A DNA stretch of 5,068 nucleotides from Phycisphaerales bacterium (GTDB lineage: Bacteria; Planctomycetota; Phycisphaerae; Sedimentisphaerales; Anaerohalosphaeraceae), in assembly GCA_011048645.1 (NCBI GenBank), contig DSDR01000215.1, positions 1 through 5,068 on the forward strand. Direction: 5' to 3'. A program made the position numbers and the translations under genes. The stretch's first letter is position 1; the number at the start of each line of letters is the position of its first letter. Below, in pieces: positions 1 through 5,068 of this stretch. The notes below the pieces were generated by a model. The model saw only the letters and a list, made by a program, of their open reading frames with translations, was not told where the DNA came from and did not search any database.

Positions 1-920
1 AGGTGGTGCGCAATACCGAGCTTCAGCATTTTATCCGCCGGGCGCTGGACAGCGCCGTATCGGTCGAAGATCGGCTGGTTTTGCACGATAGCCCGGGCGC
101 CGAACGGCATCTTCAGGTCAGCGGCGCGCCGCTGCGGGATGAGGCAGGCCAAAAAATCGGCGTTTTGATTGTGCTCAATGACATTACGCAGATCCATCGT
201 CTGGAACAGTTGCGTCGTGATTTTGTCGCCAACGTTTCGCACGAACTGAAAACACCGGTTACGTCCATCAAGGGATTTATCGAGACGCTGCTGGACGGGG
301 CGATGGATAACCCCGATGACCGACGGCGTTTTCTGGAGATCATTGCGCGGCAGGCGCATCGGCTCGATTCGATTATTGATGATCTGCTGACGTTGTCGCG
401 GTTGGAGCAGCAAAGCAAAAGTGAGCGGGCCGAGCTTGCGGCGGCAAAGATTCGACCGATCCTGACCGCGGCGGCGGATTTGTGTCAGGTATTTGCCGCG
501 GAAAAAAACATCCCTATTGAAATCGACTGCCCCGACGATCTTGAAGGCCGCGTCAATGCCTCTTTATGCGAGCAGGCGGCGGTCAACCTGGTGGACAACG
601 CGATCAAATACAGCGACGCCGGCCGGCCGGTGCGTCTTGAGGCCGAACGTGTCGGAGAGGAACTGTTGATCCGTGTTCGCGATCATGGCTGCGGCATTGC
701 CGCCGATCATCTGCCGCGGCTGTTTGAGCGATTCTATCGGGTGGACAAGGCCCGCAGCCGCAAACTGGGTGGAACCGGTCTGGGGTTGGCCATCGTCAAG
801 CACATCGCTCAGTTTCACAACGGGCGCATCACGGTCGAAAGCCAACTGAATCAGGGCAGCGTTTTTACCCTGTATCTGCCGCAACGCGCCGATCAAGGCG
901 GCAGCAGTGATACCCCATAA
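1..920 (+). CDS. PhoR-type sensor histidine kinase, 5'-partial
   Basis: C-terminal part of a membrane-type two-component sensor kinase. It autophosphorylates a histidine and passes the phosphate to a response regulator. The frame is open to the left edge, so the GTG at position 3 is probably internal. Residues are counted from that GTG. Residues 1-65 look like the end of a PAS domain ('LRDEAGQKIGVLIVLNDITQ'). The dimerisation/phosphoacceptor domain follows at 66-137, with RRDFVANVSHELKTP and phosphoacceptor His80. The HATPase domain at about 150-295 shows an N box (NLVDNAIKY, 195-203), G1 (DHGCGI, 227-232), F box (FERFYR, 241-246) and G2 (GGTGLGLAI, 256-264). All catalytic boxes are intact. 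The H-box neighbourhood (SIKGFIETLLDGA) closely matches PhoR/WalK-class kinases, and PhoR would mean phosphate sensing. The missing sensor half and the absence of a visible regulator or pho gene leave the signal unproven. It converges with the minus-strand operon. Confidence 0.93.
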   Translation, partial: VVRNTELQHFIRRALDSAVSVEDRLVLHDSPGAERHLQVSGAPLRDEAGQKIGVLIVLNDITQIHRLEQLRRDFVANVSHELKTPVTSIKGFIETLLDGAMDNPDDRRRFLEIIARQAHRLDSIIDDLLTLSRLEQQSKSERAELAAAKIRPILTAAADLCQVFAAEKNIPIEIDCPDDLEGRVNASLCEQAAVNLVDNAIKYSDAGRPVRLEAERVGEELLIRVRDHGCGIAADHLPRLFERFYRVDKARSRKLGGTGLGLAIVKHIAQFHNGRITVESQLNQGSVFTLYLPQRADQGGSSDTP

Positions 921-943
921 CGGTTTTTATCCGTCGGTTGATT

Positions 944-3900
944 TTACATTCCCCATTCTTCGGCCATTACGGCAAAATCCCGCATATCCACAAAACAATC
1001 GCCCTCGGCTATATCGGCATGCAGCGGACAATCAGCCGGATCGCCGCCGGTGAGCCATTGCTCGGCCAGTATGATCAAGTCCGGCAGCGCGACACGGCAA
1101 TCGCCCGTCACGTCCGCCCGCAGGGTACAGGGGATGATGACCTCGGCGCTGCCGGTCGCGGTGATCAGGACGCCATCCCACGCGGCGCTGTAGGGGTATC
1201 TGCCGCCGGTCAATTCAGTTTGGACGGCATACTCGGCAAGGCCCTGGTCATCCGTTTCGGCGGTGTAGTGTTCCGGCTGGCCGTCGCCGTCGCTGTCGAA
1301 GGTAAAGACCACCGTCTGAGCGGCGATGGGGTGGCCTGAGCCGTTTTTCAGGACGGCTCGCAACGTTCCTTCGCTCAGGCCGTTGTCCGAGAGCAGTTCA
1401 GTCTCCTCAACGGTCAGCGTTGCGCCGTCAATGACATCGCCGATGCCGTTGTGGTTGCTGTCGGCCTGGTCGGGATTATAGACGGTCGGGGCGTTGTCGA
1501 ACGCCATCGCGAGGGCGTAATCGCCCATGGTCATCGGTTGGCCGTTGGCTTTGACAAAATCCAGCAGGATCATCCACATCTGCCAGCGCTGCGGATCGAC
1601 CATATTATTTTCGCGGTTAATCCCGCCGGGCGCAGTCGGGCACGGCTCAAGCCGATCCAGATCGTTGCAATAACGTGTGCTCCATTCGACTTCTTCGATC
1701 AGCCACACGTTCAATTGACCGTAACGAGTAATCGAATTCAGATACTGCTGATAGGTCGAGTTGCCCTGTCCTTTAATTTCCGGATCGACCTGCAGATGAG
1801 CGCTGGCGTGAAACATACCGAACGGGTCGAATTGCTCCTGATGGGAACCTTCGGGGGTAAACAGTGAACTGTTTTCTTCCCATACACTGGCGCTGAAGGC
1901 CACAAATCCCAGCCGCGAGGTTGCATCCCGGCTGACGGCGTCCGATGTATTAAACGGCGGCGCGTAGCTGATCAGCGGATTGGCGGCGTTGGACCAGTCG
2001 ATCCGCGGCGAGGAGTCCGGGTCGGCCCCGGAATCCTGAAGCCACCAGTCATTATAATCGCCCAGCAGCGTCCGCTGTCCGATGCGCAGATATTGAAACA
2101 TTTCCTCCAGGGTAAAGCCGCACGTCTCGCACGAATAAAAATTCCGGTCGGGCATATCCGCCCAGTCGCCCAGCGGGGTATTGTTGTTGTGGTAGGTCCC
2201 GTGCTGGCCGATTTCGAGATTGGGATTGTCCAGGCGTGCGTTGATCCAGCGAATCGGGTCGGGATCGCCGAAGGCATTCCACAGTTTTTTGGGGATGACC
2301 ACCAGGGTAATCGGGACCTCTTTGCCGCCGGGCAGATCGACGGGGACTTGATAGCCGGCAACGGCCGGTTCGTCGCCGATGCCGTTATAGCTGAAGTTTT
2401 TGTTCTGTTCCCACTGTTCGGGGCTGAGTATCGCGGCGTCGGTCATCGTTTGTGTAAACTCATTCTGAAAGGCGCGTCCCAGCGCATCAATGCGGAGAAT
2501 AAAATGGGTATCGCTGCGCGACCAAACCGCCTTGGCCTGCTGCGCTTTATGATACAGCTCCGGATCAATCGGTCCGTCATAAATGCCGTCGCCGTCGGTA
2601 TCTATATTATACAGCGGGTCGGACACATCGCCCCGGCCGTCGCCGTCGCTGTCGGTTTGATCGGGGTTATAGACAAAGGGGCTGTTGTCCAGTTCATCGG
2701 GAACGCCGTCGTTGTCATCGTCCGGGTCTGCCGGATCGCCGATGCCGTCCTGATCGTTGTCAAGCTGATCAAGATAATTGACGCCGCCGTCATCATTCAT
2801 ATCCAGCCGCGGCGCGTTCGGGTGCAGCGGGGCGTTGTCATAGCGGTCGATGATGCCGTCGCCGTCGGTGTCCTGACGATCGCACAGCAGCCCCGTCAGC
2901 GTTCCTTCATAGTTGCCAAAGACAACATCCAGGAAATCATCATCCAGCGGGTTGAGCTGCCCTGCCGCCAGCCCGCGCGCATCGGTTCCGGCTTCGCCGA
3001 TAATTCCGGCGTAAGTAAACCGCGGTCGCTGTGCACCGTCGTTTCCGGTGTTGAGCCACAGGCCGACCCGGCCGTCCCATCCGCCGTCGCTGCCGCCGGT
3101 GACGAAATCGACCAAACCATCGCCGTTAAAATCGCCGCAGGCAATGGCCAGTTTGCTGGTAAAGGTTTCCTGCGCTCGGACCAGTGCATAAGGTCGCGTT
3201 CCGATGGTTTCATATCGAATCGGCGAAAAGCCGCCGCTGCCGTTGTTGCGATAGATATACACATAACTGGCGCGGTCGGTAACCAGCAGGTCGAGGTGTC
3301 CGTCGCCGTCCATGTCGCCCAGCGCCAAACCGTAGGCGTGCAGATATGAGGCCGGCGGATAGTAAGGCGGGCTTTCGGGGTCGAGGATGTTTTCGGCCGA
3401 GACAAGGGTTTCCGTTGTCCAGATCGGATGGCCGTTGGCGTCGTTTCCGCCGTTGCGGAACAGGATAATATCGGCTCTGTTGTTGGCCGAGGCCAGGATG
3501 TCGCCGGCGATGATATCGATGCGGCCGCTGCCGTCCACATCGCCGGCGGTGATTGCCATCACGTCCGTGCCGGCGCTTCCGACAACCTGCCCGGCCTGCG
3601 GAAAGCCGCTCGATTGGAAAGTCCCGTCGCCGTTGCCCGGATAGAGATGAATCTGTCCGTCGGCAATAGACGGCGCGTAATCGGCCGTCATCGTCAGCGC
3701 CAAATCGAGGTTGCCGTCGCCGTTGAAATCACTGACCGCCAGCCCGTAGGCGTTGTGATAAGCCTGATTGATGACCACGCCCGCATAGACAAACGTCCCG
3801 TCGCCGACGCCCAGCAGCAGGTGCACATCGCCCCAGGTATCGCCGCTGACGATGTCCGGTACGCCGTCGTTGTTGAAGTCGCCTGTGCCGAGGCCCCAGG

Positions 3901-4060
3901 CACGCGTGCGTCCGTCGGGCAGTTGAGCCAGTGTGACGGCGTCGAATCCCGGCTGGAGGACTTGTGCCGAGACGACCGAGGAGAGTCTCAGTATCAGCAG
4001 CATAAACAAAGATAGTGTTATTGTTGTGTACGAACGGGTTGTCTGTCTGTACGGGTTCAT
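944..4060 (-). CDS. Large secreted multidomain protein: FG-GAP propeller, TSP3 repeats, deacetylase-like domain, Ig-like domain, dockerin-like C-terminus
   Basis: A 1038-aa exported protein. The start is the ATG at 4060, which has AAAGGA 8 nt upstream. The in-frame ATG at 4069 directly abuts that site, and the one at 4129 would put 23 poor residues before the signal peptide. Order of parts: signal peptide 1-32 (cut near VSA|Q). FG-GAP/VCBS calcium blades with D.N.DG..D cores at 60-74, 110-122, 173-187, 248-262, 309-323 and a weaker one at 367-383. Thrombospondin type 3 repeats at 397-501 (DTDGDGIID and similar). A polysaccharide-deacetylase-like domain at about 517-852, with LRID (522-525), EIGQHGTYH (His620, His624) and APPFN (700-704). 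One more TSP3 repeat at 855-878. An Ig-like domain at about 879-975. A dockerin-like pair of calcium loops at 978-1038 with four cysteines. Inferred role: a calcium-stabilised cell-surface or matrix protein acting on or binding polysaccharide. It follows the PEP-CTERM gene by 96 bp, so co-transcription is likely. The substrate is unknown. Confidence 0.9.
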   Translation of the reverse strand: MNPYRQTTRSYTTITLSLFMLLILRLSSVVSAQVLQPGFDAVTLAQLPDGRTRAWGLGTGDFNNDGVPDIVSGDTWGDVHLLLGVGDGTFVYAGVVINQAYHNAYGLAVSDFNGDGNLDLALTMTADYAPSIADGQIHLYPGNGDGTFQSSGFPQAGQVVGSAGTDVMAITAGDVDGSGRIDIIAGDILASANNRADIILFRNGGNDANGHPIWTTETLVSAENILDPESPPYYPPASYLHAYGLALGDMDGDGHLDLLVTDRASYVYIYRNNGSGGFSPIRYETIGTRPYALVRAQETFTSKLAIACGDFNGDGLVDFVTGGSDGGWDGRVGLWLNTGNDGAQRPRFTYAGIIGEAGTDARGLAAGQLNPLDDDFLDVVFGNYEGTLTGLLCDRQDTDGDGIIDRYDNAPLHPNAPRLDMNDDGGVNYLDQLDNDQDGIGDPADPDDDNDGVPDELDNSPFVYNPDQTDSDGDGRGDVSDPLYNIDTDGDGIYDGPIDPELYHKAQQAKAVWSRSDTHFILRIDALGRAFQNEFTQTMTDAAILSPEQWEQNKNFSYNGIGDEPAVAGYQVPVDLPGGKEVPITLVVIPKKLWNAFGDPDPIRWINARLDNPNLEIGQHGTYHNNNTPLGDWADMPDRNFYSCETCGFTLEEMFQYLRIGQRTLLGDYNDWWLQDSGADPDSSPRIDWSNAANPLISYAPPFNTSDAVSRDATSRLGFVAFSASVWEENSSLFTPEGSHQEQFDPFGMFHASAHLQVDPEIKGQGNSTYQQYLNSITRYGQLNVWLIEEVEWSTRYCNDLDRLEPCPTAPGGINRENNMVDPQRWQMWMILLDFVKANGQPMTMGDYALAMAFDNAPTVYNPDQADSNHNGIGDVIDGATLTVEETELLSDNGLSEGTLRAVLKNGSGHPIAAQTVVFTFDSDGDGQPEHYTAETDDQGLAEYAVQTELTGGRYPYSAAWDGVLITATGSAEVIIPCTLRADVTGDCRVALPDLIILAEQWLTGGDPADCPLHADIAEGDCFVDMRDFAVMAEEWGM
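2607..2869 (-). repeat. Thrombospondin type 3 calcium-repeat coding array
   Basis: Inside the large secreted protein, a tandem set of short Asp/Asn/Gly repeats (DTDGDGIID, DNDQDGIGD, DDDNDGVPD, DSDGDGRGD) encoded by recurring gccgtcgccgtc-like units. In thrombospondins each repeat wraps calcium ions and stiffens the protein. A further repeat of the same kind is encoded at 1427-1498, on the far side of the deacetylase-like domain. Confidence 0.75.
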
Positions 4061-4068
4061 CAAGCCCA

Positions 4069-4074
4069 TCCTTT
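4069..4074 (-). promoter_or_regulatory. Ribosome binding site of the large secreted protein (AAAGGA)
   Basis: AAAGGA on the minus strand, 8 nt before the ATG at 4060. It supports that start, which also places the signal peptide right at the N-terminus, over the upstream in-frame ATGs at 4069 and 4129. Confidence 0.65.
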
Positions 4075-4156
4075 CTGCGCAAAAACTCACTGTCGGATGC
4101 ACGCGGTGTTCAGCGTGTTCCGATGTCAAAACTGTAACGCCGCCGCCTGTACCGTG

Positions 4157-4870
4157 TTAACGGCTGCGCTGTCGGCGCAGCACCGCCGCTGCCATACCGA
4201 GCAACAACAGCGTTGCCGGCTCCGGCACGGCGACAAATTCCCACATCACGCCCGATGAGCGCATCGACACATAGGTGTCGTTCTGTGCCGCCTGGGTAAC
4301 GGTATAGGTATTGCCGGCTGTGAGCAAGACCTCTTTGGCGATACGCAGCCAGGCGTTGTTGGCGCCGAGAAAGACGGTTCCGGGCGGGGGATTCTCCACA
4401 CCGGCTTCGGCCAGCGCCGCCGTGCCGCCGGTATTCATATCAATATCGGTCAGAACGGTTTGTCCGCCCTCGTGGGTAATCGTCAAATCGCACAGCGAAC
4501 TGACATTCGTGGTGGCCGGCCAGGTGATATACACATTGTAATAGCCGGTCTGCCCGCCTGGCAGATTGGTCGAATAGACGCCGTTGCCGAAATACCGATT
4601 GTCCGGCGGGACGGTCCAGTTGTCCGCATCCACGCCGGGGGTGTAGGAATAGACATAGACATCGGGGAAGGGGTCTTGGTTGCCCCAGGCGTGGGTTGCG
4701 GCGGTTAAGCCCGGTGCGCTGCCGGGCGGCGCGCTGAACCGCGGCGTTCCGCTGCTGCTGAAGTGGTCGCCGGCCAGGCCCGACGGTTCGACGATAAACG
4801 CCGCTCGTACCGGCAAAATCGAGGCCGCTGCGATGGCAAGACATATAAGATACGTCGTTCGATGTTTCAT
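4157..4870 (-). CDS. PEP-CTERM sorting-domain surface protein with golvesin/CBM-like core
   Basis: A 237-aa exported protein. The start is the ATG at 4870, with GGAGGG 7 nt upstream; an upstream in-frame TTG lies inside that ribosome site and is rejected. The signal peptide covers residues 1-24 (MKHRTTYLICLAIAAASI..., cut near RAA|F). The C-terminus is a textbook PEP-CTERM tail: VPEPA (215-219), hydrophobic TLLLLGMAAAVL (220-231) and basic RRQRSR (232-237). In known systems exosortase recognises and processes this tail for surface or exopolysaccharide-linked delivery. The core, about 80-213, contains YYNVYITWPATTNVSSLCDL, THEGGQTV and ITHEGG-type strands that resemble golvesin C-terminal-like carbohydrate-binding sandwiches ('Y.VY..WP...N....Y.I.H.GG'). 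That domain call is by eye and inferential. No exosortase gene is in the window. This is the first full-size gene of the minus-strand operon, and it sits upstream of the large deacetylase-like protein. Confidence 0.87.
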   Translation of the reverse strand: MKHRTTYLICLAIAAASILPVRAAFIVEPSGLAGDHFSSSGTPRFSAPPGSAPGLTAATHAWGNQDPFPDVYVYSYTPGVDADNWTVPPDNRYFGNGVYSTNLPGGQTGYYNVYITWPATTNVSSLCDLTITHEGGQTVLTDIDMNTGGTAALAEAGVENPPPGTVFLGANNAWLRIAKEVLLTAGNTYTVTQAAQNDTYVSMRSSGVMWEFVAVPEPATLLLLGMAAAVLRRQRSR

Positions 4871-4959
4871 ACGAGAACCCTCCAATAAGTTAAAGAAATG
4901 AGATAGGAATTATCCGTACCGATGTAATTTGCCGTAATGCAAGAACAGTATGGCTTCAT
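4867..4959 (-). CDS. Possible 30-aa leader peptide ORF overlapping the PEP-CTERM gene start
   Basis: A short ORF in the 5' leader. It begins ATG AAG CCA TAC (MKPYCSC) and ends with YWRVLV then TGA. Its stop overlaps the PEP-CTERM start as ATGA, the usual layout for translational coupling. The ribosome site GGAGGTGA is a perfect 8-base match to the anti-Shine-Dalgarno sequence, with GGAGG 7 nt from the ATG, which is stronger than the site of either large gene. The PEP-CTERM gene's own GGAGGG lies within the ORF's last codons, so ribosomes translating the ORF would cross it. The peptide has no recognisable domain, no obvious membrane segment and no run of one regulatory amino acid. It could be a leader peptide, a small protein, or only a chance reading frame; a stop-free 30 codons alone is weak evidence. 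Confidence 0.45.
   Translation of the reverse strand: MKPYCSCITANYIGTDNSYLISLTYWRVLV
4878..4883 (-). promoter_or_regulatory. Ribosome binding site of the PEP-CTERM gene (GGAGGG)
   Basis: GGAGGG on the minus strand, 7 nt before the ATG at 4870. It decides that start over the in-frame TTG at 4885, which would overlap the site itself. Confidence 0.8.
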
Positions 4960-4963
4960 TTCA

Positions 4964-4971
4964 TCACCTCC
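4964..4971 (-). promoter_or_regulatory. Perfect Shine-Dalgarno site (GGAGGTGA) in the operon leader
   Basis: Read on the minus strand this is GGAGGTGA, fully complementary to the 16S rRNA 3' tail core. A second AGGAG lies just upstream (4973-4977). The GGAGG core is 7 nt from the ATG of the 30-codon leader ORF and about 95 nt from the PEP-CTERM start, so it cannot directly serve the larger gene. This is the main reason to take the leader ORF seriously. Confidence 0.7.
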
Positions 4972-4980
4972 GCTCCTACA

Positions 4981-5000
4981 TTTACATTTTAAAATATAAA
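4981..5000. repeat. 20-bp imperfect palindrome just downstream of the predicted transcription start
   Basis: The arms tttacatttt and aaaatataaa match as an inverted repeat at 9 of 10 positions, with a perfect 10-bp core, attttaaaat (4986-4995). It lies about 5 to 24 nt into the predicted transcript, a usual place for a repressor operator. With no loop and only A/T pairs in the core it would make a poor RNA hairpin, so a DNA-binding site is the likelier reading. Low sequence complexity means chance cannot be excluded. Confidence 0.4.
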
Positions 5001-5011
5001 GAACTTTTTCT

Positions 5012-5040
5012 ATTATAGTCTATTTTATTTTAAGAGTCAA
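5012..5040 (-). promoter_or_regulatory. Near-consensus sigma-70 promoter for the minus-strand operon
   Basis: On the minus strand, TTGACT (5035-5040) is followed by a 17-bp spacer and a perfect TATAAT (5012-5017). This differs by one base from the ideal housekeeping promoter. Transcription would start near 5005, giving a leader of about 135 nt before the PEP-CTERM ATG. The surrounding 60 bp (4981-5040) contain only 9 G/C bases, unlike the GC-rich genes on either side. Because such AT-rich DNA can produce a TATAAT by chance, the exact -35 and spacing match is the stronger argument. Confidence 0.75.
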
Positions 5041-5068
5041 TAGGTTGCCGTCGGGTTTGTCGCAAATC

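Noticed and set aside
921..943. Possible bidirectional terminator between the convergent kinase and large-protein genes
   Set aside because: Only a 4-bp stem (acgg/ccgt) around a T-rich loop can be drawn, with no following U-run of useful length. The 23-bp gap shows no credible intrinsic terminator.
938..1339. Plus-strand open frame opposite the Ig-like and dockerin-like coding region
   Set aside because: It overlaps the well-supported minus-strand gene throughout, lacks a ribosome site, and matches no family I recognise.
2093..3349. Long open frame (418 codons) on the plus strand opposite the large secreted protein
   Set aside because: It is antisense to the Asp/Gly-rich calcium repeats, whose codon bias keeps the opposite frame open. 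Its product is a low-complexity run of Val, Ile and Ala with no recognisable domain.
4107..4120. Short direct repeat gtgttc in the gap between the two minus-strand genes
   Set aside because: Two 6-bp copies 9 bp apart are expected by chance, and no third copy was seen.
4061..4156. Second promoter or hairpin between the PEP-CTERM and large-protein genes
   Set aside because: A perfect TTGACA occurs on the minus strand, but no -10-like hexamer lies 16-18 bp after it (the sequence there is CCGCGT). The inverted repeat cacgc/gcgtg has a 5-bp stem with an 8-nt loop and no T-run.
5020..5068. C-terminal end of another minus-strand gene entering from the right edge
   Set aside because: All three minus-strand frames are open from the edge to a stop within 49 bases. 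One ends DGNLLTLKIK before TAG at 5020 and looks protein-like, but this is too short to choose a frame or claim a gene. If real, its stop would lie inside the predicted promoter.

Overview
The window looks like chromosomal DNA of a Planctomycetota bacterium, most likely class Phycisphaerae (Sedimentisphaerales-like). This is inferred from three things: a PEP-CTERM surface protein, a large secreted protein ending in the 'D..GDC.V...DFA..AE.W' dockerin-like module common in that group, and GC-rich genes beside a very AT-rich regulatory gap. No taxonomic marker gene is present, so the assignment is tentative.

Layout. Positions 1-920 (+) hold the C-terminal 305 residues of a PhoR-type sensor histidine kinase whose N-terminus lies off the left edge. 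After a 23-bp gap, everything else reads on the minus strand as one probable operon, transcribed from right to left. It starts at a near-consensus sigma-70 promoter (5012-5040). Next come a 20-bp imperfect palindrome (4981-5000), a possible 30-codon leader ORF with a perfect Shine-Dalgarno sequence (4867-4959), a 237-aa PEP-CTERM protein (4157-4870) and a 1038-aa multidomain secreted protein (944-4060).

The large protein is the most distinctive item. It runs signal peptide, FG-GAP/VCBS propeller repeats, thrombospondin type 3 calcium repeats, a polysaccharide-deacetylase-like (NodB/DUF2334-like) domain, one more thrombospondin type 3 repeat, an Ig-like domain and a dockerin-like C-terminus. 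The deacetylase-like domain seems to sit inside the thrombospondin repeat array. It keeps the HxxxH metal motif but appears altered at two other motif positions.

Working together (inference): the PEP-CTERM protein has a golvesin/CBM-like beta-sandwich and an exosortase sorting tail. The large protein carries calcium-binding adhesion modules and a carbohydrate-esterase-like fold. Both would act outside the cytoplasm, on surface or matrix polysaccharide. The kinase is convergent with this operon, and nothing in the sequence ties it to the operon's control.
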